Source: Donghicola sp041224595
Lineage (GTDB): Bacteria; Pseudomonadota; Alphaproteobacteria; Rhodobacterales; Rhodobacteraceae
Reading direction: 5' to 3'
NCBI RefSeq assembly: GCF_041224595.1
Contig: NZ_JBGFGN010000126.1
Span: 1 to 64,000, forward strand
DNA length: 64,000 bases
In this document: in pieces, positions 16,649 to 24,335 of the stretch
How positions within the stretch are numbered: position 1 is the first letter of the stretch
Layout: each line of letters begins with the position of its first letter
Notes under the pieces: model-generated
The model's database searches: none
What the model was told of the DNA's origin: nothing
What the model saw: only the letters and a program-made list of their open reading frames with translations
Position numbers and translations under genes: made by a program

Positions 16649-17448
16649 CATTCAAAACAGTCGTTTTGGGGGCGGTTGCCGCTCTGATGACCTCGACCGC
16701 CGCAATGGCCGAAGAGATGAAAATGGCGGTGACCACGTCCTTTGCGAACTCTGGTCTCGCGGATGTTTTGCTGCCCGAGATCAAAGAAGATACCGGCATC
16801 GACGTGCAGCTCTTGATCGTCGGCACGGGTCAGGCGCTGGCTTTGGGCGCGGCGGGTGATGTGGACGCGGTTCTGGTCCACTCCAAAGCGGCCGAGGAAA
16901 AGTGGTTGGCTGCGGGCAACGGCACCCACCGGACCGAGATCATGTATAACGATTTTGTCTTTGTCGGCCCGCAGGCGGACCCTGCCAAAGCTGGCGGGGC
17001 AGAGGCTGCGACTGGGGCGTTGCAAGCGATTGCTGGGGCAGAAGCCGCGTTTGTCAGCCGCGGCGATGACAGCGGCACCCACAAAATGGAGTTGCGTTTG
17101 TGGAAAGCCGCGGACGTGACCCCCGAGGGCGACTGGTACAAAGCGGTGGGGCAAGGCATGGGCGCGGCGCTGAACACTGCATCAGGCATGAACGCCTACA
17201 TCATGTCGGACCGCGCCAGCTGGCTGAAGTTCGCGAACAAGGGCGATCTGGGCATCGTCTTTGAGGGCGATCCGGTGCTGTTCAATCAGTACGCCTATCT
17301 GCCTGTGAACCCTGAGAAGCACCCGCACGTAAAAACTGACCTCGTCAACCAACTTGAGGCATGGTTGCTGAGCGATGAGGCGGCAGAGCTGATCAACGCC
17401 TACACCATCGAAGGCCAGCAGCTGTTCGTCTACAACGCGGCCGATTGA
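16645..17448 (+). CDS. tupA: Tungstate-binding periplasmic protein
   Basis: The substrate-binding protein of the importer, 267 residues with a Sec signal peptide ending near ALA/MAEE (about residue 23). It has the TupA hallmarks: VTTSFANSGLADVLLP, a GTGQALALGAAGDVD segment, YNDFVFVGP and SRGDDSGTHKME. TupA-type proteins bind tungstate with far higher affinity than molybdate, so the cell can supply W to enzymes. The nearest clients are the two formate dehydrogenases in this window. A hairpin terminator follows the stop. Confidence 0.9.
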   Translation: MTFKTVVLGAVAALMTSTAAMAEEMKMAVTTSFANSGLADVLLPEIKEDTGIDVQLLIVGTGQALALGAAGDVDAVLVHSKAAEEKWLAAGNGTHRTEIMYNDFVFVGPQADPAKAGGAEAATGALQAIAGAEAAFVSRGDDSGTHKMELRLWKAADVTPEGDWYKAVGQGMGAALNTASGMNAYIMSDRASWLKFANKGDLGIVFEGDPVLFNQYAYLPVNPEKHPHVKTDLVNQLEAWLLSDEAAELINAYTIEGQQLFVYNAAD

Positions 17449-17472
17449 TCTCTGTTCAGGTCTGGAAAGGAT

Positions 17473-17500
17473 AGCAGCGCCTCAGTGGGCGCTGCTTTTG
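17473..17500. terminator. Terminator after tupA
   Basis: Perfect 9-bp stem AGCAGCGCC/GGCGCTGCT (17473-17481, 17488-17496) followed by TTTTG. It lies between tupA and the convergent cytochrome b561 gene. Confidence 0.8.
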
Positions 17501-17509
17501 CGTGTAAAC

Positions 17510-18046
17510 TTAGCTGGTCATCCGCTGCAACTGTCCGTCGCGTTGGATCAAATGGTGCCAGCCCACGGCCATCGCGATGTGGCCCAGAATGATCAGCGCC
17601 AAAATCCAACCCAGCTCGCCATGCCACTCGGACGGCGCCTGCATCCAAGCAATCTCAGCTTCGCGGGGGGCAAAGACGGTCATGCCCAAATAGCTTAGGC
17701 CACGATCGCTGCCTGCCGCCGCCAGAATGCGCGTGCCGGGCACGACAATCATCAGGGCGTACAGTGCTGCGTGTCCTGCCTGAGCCGCAGCGCCCAGGGC
17801 GCCGCTGTGCGCGGGACGGCGTTGTAGATTGATCAGCCCCCAGATACCGCGCAAGAGCACAAGCACGAACAACGTAATCCCAAGATCGACGTGATAGCTC
17901 CACAGCGTTTCCCGCAGGGCGTTTTCGCGTGGCAAAGCCCAATGAACTGCGGCAGAAGCGAATTGGGCCAAGAAAAGCAAGGCCATGCCCCAATGGAGGG
18001 CGCGCGAGATCAAGCCATATCGGCTGGGGGTGTCCTGAAGGGGCAT
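17510..18046 (-). CDS. Cytochrome b561 family protein
   Basis: A 178-residue four-helix membrane cytochrome b. Helix-borne His residues suited to heme binding occur in ISRALHWGMALLF, YHVDLGITLFV, AGHAALYALM and WHGELGWILALIILGHIAM. The ATG at 18046 follows AGAT with no strong ribosome site; an in-frame upstream start at 18109 would add residues that do not look like the family. Members of this family oxidise or reduce quinone or serve c-type cytochromes. It is monocistronic, between the tungstate transporter and the formate dehydrogenase accessory operon; a link to formate electron flow is possible but unproven. Confidence 0.85.
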   Translation of the reverse strand: MPLQDTPSRYGLISRALHWGMALLFLAQFASAAVHWALPRENALRETLWSYHVDLGITLFVLVLLRGIWGLINLQRRPAHSGALGAAAQAGHAALYALMIVVPGTRILAAAGSDRGLSYLGMTVFAPREAEIAWMQAPSEWHGELGWILALIILGHIAMAVGWHHLIQRDGQLQRMTS

Positions 18047-18161
18047 CTGTACTCCGATCTGTTGTTCATTCAGATAAAGCAACAGTGCACACGCAGCATT
18101 TGTTCCCAAAGTTATTGTGCGAATGCGAACGGTACCGTGTTCGGCTCTGAGGAGGTGTGGG

Positions 18162-18186
18162 GAAATTAGCAGGCGACCTTGCCTGC
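18162..18186 (-). terminator. Hairpin after the DUF6494-to-DUF6505 operon
   Basis: On the minus strand, GCAGGC-AAGGTC-GCCTGC (18169-18186) is followed by TAATTTCC. It is just past the stop of the DUF6505 gene. The U tract is weak. Confidence 0.45.
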
Positions 18187-18193
18187 GCCGCCG

Positions 18194-18691
18194 TTAGTGG
18201 CTGTGCCCGTGGTCGTCATCCAAAGAGCCGTGGATCGCGAACTGCTCTAGCCCCGCATCACTGGGTTCGATGAACCGGAACTCTTCGCGCACGCCCGCAT
18301 CGGTCAGGGAGCGCGCCACCGTCAGAACGATATTCGGGCTATGATCGGCGCAAAGCTCTGCCATCTGGGCCAGCTCTTCTTGGGCGACGGGCAAGGCGGC
18401 CTCGACGCTAGGTGCGCCATACACCTGCACGAAATGCTGCGCCAAAGATTGGCAAAGGGCGTCGTATTCGGACGGCTCTATCTGGGTCACGGCGACAAAG
18501 GTGACACGGCCATACGTCTCGAGCCCCAACCAGCCGTTGGCAAAGGCTTGGCGGGCTTTGCCGACCAGATCGCCTTCGCCCCAGTTCGAGAACTCAAAGC
18601 CCCCCGAGATGCACCATTCTCCGGTACGGGCGGGCGAATGGAACACGTTGCGGTCGCTTTCATCAAAGTGGATCGCGCGAGCGAGGTGCAT
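18194..18691 (-). CDS. DUF6505 protein
   Basis: A 165-residue protein I recognise as DUF6505, a family seen next to formate dehydrogenase genes in Rhodobacteraceae. It opens with MHLARAIHFDESDRNVF and ends in a His/Asp-rich tail (DDDHGHSH) that could bind metal. No signal peptide or membrane segment is seen. It is the last gene of a four-gene operon, 1 nt after the ligase-fold gene. Function unknown; an assembly or cofactor role in formate dehydrogenase is inferred from synteny. Confidence 0.75.
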   Translation of the reverse strand: MHLARAIHFDESDRNVFHSPARTGEWCISGGFEFSNWGEGDLVGKARQAFANGWLGLETYGRVTFVAVTQIEPSEYDALCQSLAQHFVQVYGAPSVEAALPVAQEELAQMAELCADHSPNIVLTVARSLTDAGVREEFRFIEPSDAGLEQFAIHGSLDDDHGHSH

Positions 18692-18692
18692 T

Positions 18693-19424
18693 TTAAACCC
18701 TTTCGGCCAGTGTGGTCAGGGGGATCAGGCGGGTGTCTTCGCCTGCTTTCAGGATCATCCCGAATTTTTCATCAACGCCAAGGAAACGACCGCCAATACG
18801 TTCTCCGGGCAGGGTCACGGCGGTATCTTCGCCAAGCTGCCAGACCAACCCGCGCCATTCGCGGTAGAGCGTGGCCAAACCGTTCGGGTGTTCAAGCTCT
18901 CCAAGCCAAAGGAGCGCGTGCTTGGACCATCCTTCGAGCAGGTCCATGGCATCAACCTCTCCAGCGCCTTCTTGGTCCAGGGCCGTCCAGTCCGGTGTTT
19001 CTCCAGGCTCTATCTCTGCCTTGTCGGGCAGGCGGAGAGTGAGTTCGAGCGAGACGATCATCCAGTCGGGAACGTCGTCGGCATTTAAAGTGCTGGAATA
19101 GAGTCGCATGCCGCCCGCGTGCCCGCCGTTAAGACGGATGCCGCCCGCCCACTCCAGATGGACAGCGGTTTCCGGTGGGACCAACACGCCAAGGGCATTT
19201 TGCAGACCCACGCCGCAAGCGACCAGCGCGGACGCGGCATGGGACAGGGGCGTTTCGGGGGCCAGCACCAGCGCGGCCCGCATTCGGTCATCTGTCAATG
19301 ACCAAACCAAAAGGCCCGCATCGGTGCCGCGCTGCGCCTCGGCGCTGGCAATGGTCAGAGGGTTGGCCGGACCTGCGGCCATCCCCTTGATCAGTGGCGG
19401 AAACTGAGGCGCGACGCGGATCAT
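18693..19424 (-). CDS. Biotin/lipoate ligase-fold protein with DUF4444, catalytic motifs missing
   Basis: A 243-residue protein with a biotin/lipoate protein ligase-like core (about 1-165) and a C-terminal DUF4444 domain (IGGRFLGVDEKFGMILK). The core strand that in BirA carries the catalytic KWPND lysine reads HLEWAGGIRLNGG here, so Glu stands where the lysine should be, and the GRGRxGR adenylate loop is replaced by QRGTDAGLLVWS. It is therefore unlikely to be an ordinary ligase. It overlaps mrp by 4 nt (ATGA). Its steady company with Mrp and DUF6505 suggests an assembly role for formate dehydrogenase, which is inference. Confidence 0.75.
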   Translation of the reverse strand: MIRVAPQFPPLIKGMAAGPANPLTIASAEAQRGTDAGLLVWSLTDDRMRAALVLAPETPLSHAASALVACGVGLQNALGVLVPPETAVHLEWAGGIRLNGGHAGGMRLYSSTLNADDVPDWMIVSLELTLRLPDKAEIEPGETPDWTALDQEGAGEVDAMDLLEGWSKHALLWLGELEHPNGLATLYREWRGLVWQLGEDTAVTLPGERIGGRFLGVDEKFGMILKAGEDTRLIPLTTLAERV

Positions 19425-20485
19425 GCGTTGCCGTCCGCAATCAGTTGCTTGGCAATGCCGCGGAAGACTTGGGCCTGCGGGCTGTCGGGCTGGCTGACCA
19501 CAATCGGAGCGCCGCCATCAGAGGCCGTCCGGATGTCGAGATGAAGCGGCACTTCGGCCAGCAGGGGCACGCCCATCTTCTCGGCTTGCTTGGCAACGCC
19601 GCCATGGCCAAAGATGTGCTCTTCGTGGCCGCAGTTCGAACAGATGTGTGTGCTCATATTCTCGATCAAGCCATAGATCGGCGTGTTCAGCTTGTTGAAC
19701 ATGTCGATCCCCTTGCGGGCGTCGAGCAGCGCAATGTCTTGTGGGGTCGAGACGATGATCGCGCCGTTTAGATGCGTCTTCTGCGCGAGGGTCATTTGCA
19801 CGTCACCAGTGCCCGGTGGCAGGTCCACGATCAGGACGTCCAAGGCACCCCACTGCACTTGGAACAACATCTGCTGTAGTGCGCCCATCAGCATCGGACC
19901 ACGCCAGACAACGGCTTCGTCCTCTTGGGTCATCAGACCCAGCGACATCATGGTGACGCCGTGGTTGCGCAGGGGCAGGATGGTTTTGTTGTCGGGCGAG
20001 GCCGGACGGCCCGTGACCCCCAGCATCCGCGGCTGGCTGGGACCATAGACGTCGGCATCCAAGAGCCCGACTTTGCGCCCTTCGGCGGCCAGAGCGGTGG
20101 CGATGTTGGCGGACACGGTGGATTTGCCCACGCCGCCTTTGCCCGAGGCGATGGCGATGATGCGCGCCACACCGGGCACGGGTTCGGGACCTGCGGGTTT
20201 GGGACGGGCGGTGCCCTTGAGTTCTGGCGGCTTCGGCGCGGCCGAGTGGGCGGTCATTGCGACCGATACCTTGTCGATTCCCAGCGATTTCAGTTTGGCC
20301 TCGGCTTCGGCCCGAGCCTTTTCCATTGGGTCGGCTTTGGCGGGGTCAATTTCCATGACAAAGCGTACGCCGTTATCGTCCACGGTTAGCGCGCGGACCA
20401 GACCTGCGGCCACCAGATCGTTGCCAGTGACCGGATCTTTGACGGTTTTCAGGGCGTTCAGAACGTCCTCGCGGGTCACGCTCAT
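19421..20485 (-). CDS. mrp: Mrp/NBP35-type Fe-S cluster carrier ATPase
   Basis: A P-loop ATPase (ApbC/Mrp family) that carries and delivers Fe-S clusters. The 354 residues have an N-terminal DUF59-type domain (DVLNALKTVKDPVTG), a linker, and the ATPase core with GKGGVGKST, DADVYGPSQPRMLG and DLPPGTGDVQMT. The cluster-binding CSNCGHEEHIFG motif is intact. It overlaps neighbours by 4 nt at both ends, so it is cotranscribed with DUF6494 and the ligase-fold gene. In this setting it may load clusters into the formate dehydrogenases, each of which needs many. Confidence 0.93.
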   Translation of the reverse strand: MSVTREDVLNALKTVKDPVTGNDLVAAGLVRALTVDDNGVRFVMEIDPAKADPMEKARAEAEAKLKSLGIDKVSVAMTAHSAAPKPPELKGTARPKPAGPEPVPGVARIIAIASGKGGVGKSTVSANIATALAAEGRKVGLLDADVYGPSQPRMLGVTGRPASPDNKTILPLRNHGVTMMSLGLMTQEDEAVVWRGPMLMGALQQMLFQVQWGALDVLIVDLPPGTGDVQMTLAQKTHLNGAIIVSTPQDIALLDARKGIDMFNKLNTPIYGLIENMSTHICSNCGHEEHIFGHGGVAKQAEKMGVPLLAEVPLHLDIRTASDGGAPIVVSQPDSPQAQVFRGIAKQLIADGNA

Positions 20486-20679
20486 GCTTGTTTTCCTTTG
20501 ATTTCGCCAGTGACAACATGTTCAACACCCAGATCTTCGATGGTCATGACCACCTTGATCTGCAGTGCCTTTGACGGATCTACGCCCTCGGCGCGCAGGG
20601 CTTCTTCGATGGCCTGCTGCGAGGTCACACCGACCTGCTTGAGAAATTTGCGGATCGACATGTTCAGATCGTCATCCAT
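20482..20679 (-). CDS. DUF6494 small protein
   Basis: A 65-residue protein (MDDDLNMSIRKFLKQVGV...) that I place in DUF6494. It looks like one helical pair followed by a strand. An internal Met7 is an alternative start. It is the first gene of the operon running to DUF6505, overlaps mrp by 4 nt, and is divergent from the cytochrome hybrid gene. Function unknown. Confidence 0.7.
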   Translation of the reverse strand: MDDDLNMSIRKFLKQVGVTSQQAIEEALRAEGVDPSKALQIKVVMTIEDLGVEHVVTGEIKGKQA

Positions 20680-20741
20680 TGGCGTCTCCTGTTCGTTTCA
20701 ATTTCCGTTGACCCAAGGGCGCGGCGGTCCATACTTGGTCC
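20680..20741. promoter_or_regulatory. Short divergent promoter region
   Basis: Only 62 bp separate the DUF6494 operon and the SBP-cytochrome gene. It holds TTGACC (20708-20713) and, 18 bp on, TACTTG, a possible promoter that would give the cytochrome gene a very short leader, plus a direct repeat GGTCCAT (20727-20733 and 20737-20743). No good ribosome site precedes the ATG at 20742. Confidence 0.3.
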
Positions 20742-21482
20742 ATGGAACGGACCACTGGTATACTGGCTGGCCTGATGCTCGCGGCGCTGATGGTGCGCCC
20801 CGCCATGGCCCAAGAGGTGCGGACCTTTGGTTTGCAAGCCGACACGGCGCTGCAGACCTCGGGTTTGCTTGACTATATCTTGCCGCGCTTTGCCCTCAAG
20901 ACCGGAAGGCGCGTTGACCCCGACTTGGCCCCCGATGTGGCCTTGGGGGTGGGCCAAGGCGCACCCATTTTCCAATATGGTGATGCGATTTACGGCATCG
21001 AGATGATGACCGGTAGCGATCCTGCCGCGCGATTTGTGGATTGGTTGACGTCCGAGGTCGGAAAGAAGGCCATTCTGACCTATGCCGAGCAAAGCGGTGA
21101 ACCTTTTGCAGCCGTAAACCAAGAGGTCGCGGCCGATGTGATTTACTTCGAAGGAGATGCCGACGCAGGCCATGTGGTTGCTGCGGCCCATTGCACCCGT
21201 TGCCACAAAGTGTCCCCCGAGGATCGGAGCACAATTGGGTCCACGCCGTCCTTCATGGCGCTGAAAGCGATCCCGGATTGGGCGGATCGGTTTGCGCAGT
21301 TCTACCTGCTGAACCCGCATCCGTCCTTTATCCAGATCGAGGATATGACCGCCCCGTTTGACCCGCGCAGGCCGCCGTCGCTCGTCCCGGTCGAGATGAC
21401 CGTGGACGAGTTGAACGACCTGTTGGCCTATGTGCAGAGCGTCGCGCCTGCAGACCTTGGGGCAGAGGTGGCGCATCAGTGA
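20742..21482 (+). CDS. Fragmentary substrate-binding domain fused to a c-type cytochrome
   Basis: A secreted 246-residue protein. It has a signal peptide (about 1-23, cut near AMAQEV), then about 120 residues that look like the outer parts of a TupA/ModA-type binding lobe: SGLLDYILPRFALKTG matches the first helix region of TupA, and PAARFVDWLTSEVGKKAI matches the closing helix of such proteins, while the middle ligand-binding half is absent. A class I cytochrome c domain follows, with heme motif CTRCH near residue 151 and a Met in PVEMTVDEL as likely sixth ligand. It overlaps the convergent ferredoxin gene by 7 nt. It may take electrons from, or sense metal for, the periplasmic formate dehydrogenase. 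Function unknown. Confidence 0.75.
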   Translation: MERTTGILAGLMLAALMVRPAMAQEVRTFGLQADTALQTSGLLDYILPRFALKTGRRVDPDLAPDVALGVGQGAPIFQYGDAIYGIEMMTGSDPAARFVDWLTSEVGKKAILTYAEQSGEPFAAVNQEVAADVIYFEGDADAGHVVAAAHCTRCHKVSPEDRSTIGSTPSFMALKAIPDWADRFAQFYLLNPHPSFIQIEDMTAPFDPRRPPSLVPVEMTVDELNDLLAYVQSVAPADLGAEVAHQ

Positions 21483-23425
21483 TCGCGGCGCTTCAGGTAG
21501 TCGTCAGTCGTGCGAACGCGTGGGCGCTCTGCCGAGGCAAAGGGATTTGACTTGTTGTGATACTGGGCCTGAATGCGGCAGGTGTCACACATCTGGATCA
21601 GGCGTCCCGCGCCATTGCCTTCGAACATAGAATGCTTGCCTTCGAGCTTTTGCATGATCTTTTCGACCGTGGATTTCACGCCAAAGGGCTTGTTGCACTC
21701 AATGCAGCAGAACGGCTCTTCTTCGTTCAGGGTGACCAGCTTCATCGCCTCGTCCGAAGGATTGAAGCGCGGCTCTAGCGTGATCGCCTGCTCGGGGCAA
21801 ATGGTAGCGCAGATGCCGCATTGCAGGCAGGCGTCCTCTTGGAAACGCAGCTCGGGTTTGTCAGGGTTGTCCACCAGTGCGCCCGAAGGGCAGAGCGAGA
21901 CGCAGGACAGGCACAGGGTACAGGCGTCCTTGTTCACGACGGTCGCGCCATAGGGCGCTCCGGCGGGCAAGGCGACCGGCGCGTCGCCGTCCAGTAGGGA
22001 TTTCGCGGCCACGCGCGCGACCTGGCGGCGGTCGCCCATCATCAACTTTGGCGCGACATCTAGGGGTGTGATTTCAGAGCCATAGAGGGCACTGCTCAGG
22101 TCGTCCGGTGTATCTGCATCAATCATAGAGAGACGATCCTCACCGCCCATGGCGTTCGCCAATGCGATCTCGCGCGCGATGGGATCACGCTCGGTACGAG
22201 GGCTTGGCAGGATCTGAACGCTCGCAAATCCGCTCACCAGCGCGGCCAGCATTTCCGCGTGTCCAAACTCGGCCAGCGCGGCAATCGAAAGGGGGATCAC
22301 GTCAGCAGGCAGGCCACGGTCAAACCGCGCAGCGAGACTGATCATCTCGGCCCCGTGGGTATCATCATGGACCAGTAGGCGGGGCGCTTTGCCACCTGCC
22401 TTGGCATAGGTTTCGGCCAGCGTGCGGACGCGGGTCAGAATGTGGCTGACAGGCGGGGCGTCGTACTTGATCGCTCCGGATGGGCACAGGGACGCACAGG
22501 CGCCGCATCCCGCGCAGACCATCGGGTCTACGTCTACATGCTCGCCTGCAGGAAAGATTGCGCCAGTCGGGCAGATATCCAAGCAGCGGGTGCAGCCCGT
22601 TTGCTCGGCGCGGGAGTGGGCGCACAGATGGGGCTCTAGCGACAAGTAGAGTGTTTTTTCAAAGGTGCCGACTAGATCGCGTGCCTGCGTCACGACCTCT
22701 GCCACCGCAGGTTGGCTGCCCGGATCAGCGCGCAGGTAGCCATCGCGTTTATGCGGCGCGGGAAAGAGCGACGTCTGACCGCTAAGGTCGACGATCACAT
22801 CGCACTGAGTCTCAGCACCGTCGCGCGGCGCCGTCAGGGCAAAGCCGCCACGGCCCGATGGGTCGATCATCTGAAACTGATCAATCCGCAGCTTGAAGTC
22901 GCCAAAGCTGCCAGTCGCTTTGGCCAGTTTGCCCCGTACAACTTCATAGGCGCGTGTTAGCGGCAGTTCCGCATCATCGGTCAGCAGAACAGTCACGGCC
23001 AAGGTCTCGGACAGCTTGTCCGCCGCAGGCAAGGCCACGGCGCCCGCGCCAATGATCAGACACATGCCCTCTGACGTCACATCAATGGTCTTGGTTGCGG
23101 GGGCGGGCAGTAGGGCCTCTGCCACCAGGGCGGCCATTTTGGGGCTGGCGTCTTTTTCATCATTCCAGCCCGCGCGGTCGCGAATGTCGATGAAAAGTGG
23201 CACCTCGGCTGACAATTCAGTTGCCAGTTCTTCGAACCTTTGGGCCTCTTGCTGACAGGCGATGATGGCATTGCCGGACGAAATGGCCTTGGCCGCGCTT
23301 TCAGTCTCTTTGGTGCAGAGTGCCGTATGGATCTTGGAACATGTCAGGCCGGTCGCGCCTTCGATACGTGACGGATCAATCTTCTGAGATCCTGAACAAT
23401 CGCACAAAATCAGTTGCTTAGTCAT
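21476..23425 (-). CDS. Multi-cluster 4Fe-4S ferredoxin-type protein of the formate dehydrogenase locus
   Basis: A cytoplasmic protein of about 649 residues that should carry at least four 4Fe-4S clusters in two ferredoxin-like pairs: CTRCLDICPTG with CAGCGACASLCPSG, and CTLCLSCVSLCPSG with CLQCGICATICPEQ. It also has Cys motifs at the start (CDCSGSQ, reminiscent of HdrA-like proteins) and at the end (CCIECNKPFG, CDTCR). A Rossmann-like segment ICLIIGAGAVALPAADKL lies between. The second of two adjacent ATGs (23425) has the better spacing from GGGAG. It is divergent from the membrane formate dehydrogenase operon across a region with the paired palindrome, so coregulation is likely. Its partner proteins are unknown. 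Confidence 0.82.
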   Translation of the reverse strand: MTKQLILCDCSGSQKIDPSRIEGATGLTCSKIHTALCTKETESAAKAISSGNAIIACQQEAQRFEELATELSAEVPLFIDIRDRAGWNDEKDASPKMAALVAEALLPAPATKTIDVTSEGMCLIIGAGAVALPAADKLSETLAVTVLLTDDAELPLTRAYEVVRGKLAKATGSFGDFKLRIDQFQMIDPSGRGGFALTAPRDGAETQCDVIVDLSGQTSLFPAPHKRDGYLRADPGSQPAVAEVVTQARDLVGTFEKTLYLSLEPHLCAHSRAEQTGCTRCLDICPTGAIFPAGEHVDVDPMVCAGCGACASLCPSGAIKYDAPPVSHILTRVRTLAETYAKAGGKAPRLLVHDDTHGAEMISLAARFDRGLPADVIPLSIAALAEFGHAEMLAALVSGFASVQILPSPRTERDPIAREIALANAMGGEDRLSMIDADTPDDLSSALYGSEITPLDVAPKLMMGDRRQVARVAAKSLLDGDAPVALPAGAPYGATVVNKDACTLCLSCVSLCPSGALVDNPDKPELRFQEDACLQCGICATICPEQAITLEPRFNPSDEAMKLVTLNEEEPFCCIECNKPFGVKSTVEKIMQKLEGKHSMFEGNGAGRLIQMCDTCRIQAQYHNKSNPFASAERPRVRTTDDYLKRRDH

Positions 23426-23428
23426 CAT

Positions 23429-23771
23429 CCTCTCCCCGGGCTGATACTGGCTGGGTGGCGCGGCCTGTCGGCGCAGGGGGCAGCTAGGCATGTTTCCCCC
23501 GCAAACGTAAAGCGTGAAATGAAGTGATTCGCGCGGATTTCCACATCAAAATTCCCGACTAAAAAAGACGGAAAGGTAAATCTGGACAAATCGTCTAGGC
23601 TAAAATTTCGACCTTTTGGGGAAACTGGACATTTTGTCCCTAGCGCTATCTCGAAACTGAAAAGCGATGTGCCGAATGCGGTTTGGGTTGGACAGCACCG
23701 GACCAGCAAAGGCATCAAATAAGCAAGAGTGTGCGATGGTACACCGACACGAAGGGGGGAACATATCCGCG
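23429..23771. promoter_or_regulatory. Divergent control region of the membrane formate dehydrogenase locus
   Basis: About 340 bp, AT-rich, with no supportable gene. It contains two copies of a palindrome: TGGACAAATCGTCTA (23583-23597) and TGGACATTTTGTCCC (23626-23640), with centres about 43 bp apart (about four helical turns). These match the tandem palindrome before tupBCA at 13 and about 11 of 15 positions. They lie upstream of both diverging units, so one factor could control both. Confidence 0.6.
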
Positions 23772-24335
23772 ATGGCACTGATCACTGACACCATGCCTGT
23801 CGGCCTGATCATTCGTAAGCAGCCTGGCGTTACGCGCTGGGTCAAGTGGATATGGCAGCCTGTCGGGCTGATCCCTGGCGCTGGTGAGGCGGAGTGGCGT
23901 GAGTTGCGCCGCGACGGTGATATTGTGGAATATCATGCAGCGACCCTGAACCTGACGATCTACTCATCAGACACAGACGCGTACCGCGCGACCCTGAACT
24001 CGCGCGCGCCAAGCCTGTATGTCGTAATGAGCGATGCGGCGGATCCGGTGAATGGATGCCCTTGGACCCCCAAGCTGATCACAGTGAACGCGTTCGAGGG
24101 GCAAGGGTACAACGAAAGCGGCGAAGGCTTGGTGGAACTGGTCCCGATGCCTGTGCCGATGATCGCATGGCTGCGCGATTTCATTGAAAAGCATCACGTC
24201 GAAGAAGAGTTCATCAAACGCCGCCGCGATAAAAAGCGGATTGATCTGGTCGAGGACGGCAAGGGCGATATCCGCATCCGCCAGACCTCTGACGTGTTCC
24301 GTGCGCCTCGTAATTCGTCGGGGAGGGTGAACTGA
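23772..24335 (+). CDS. DUF3305 protein of the formate dehydrogenase operon
   Basis: A 187-residue DUF3305 protein. It opens with MALITDTMPVGLIIRKQPG and has the W-x-W and PxxL pattern of the family (KWIWQPVGLIPGAG). DUF3305 and DUF3306 genes typically open formate dehydrogenase (FdhA, periplasmic) operons in alpha- and betaproteobacteria, where they are thought to help assembly. An in-frame ATG at 23736 is an alternative start; 23772 fits the family N-terminus and follows AAGGGGGGA. It overlaps the next gene by 1 nt (TGATG). Confidence 0.85.
   Translation: MALITDTMPVGLIIRKQPGVTRWVKWIWQPVGLIPGAGEAEWRELRRDGDIVEYHAATLNLTIYSSDTDAYRATLNSRAPSLYVVMSDAADPVNGCPWTPKLITVNAFEGQGYNESGEGLVELVPMPVPMIAWLRDFIEKHHVEEEFIKRRRDKKRIDLVEDGKGDIRIRQTSDVFRAPRNSSGRVN

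Noticed and set aside
23429..23771. A gene in the gap before the DUF3305 gene
   Set aside because: No frame here has both a start with a ribosome site and sensible coding content; the region is AT-rich and palindromic.
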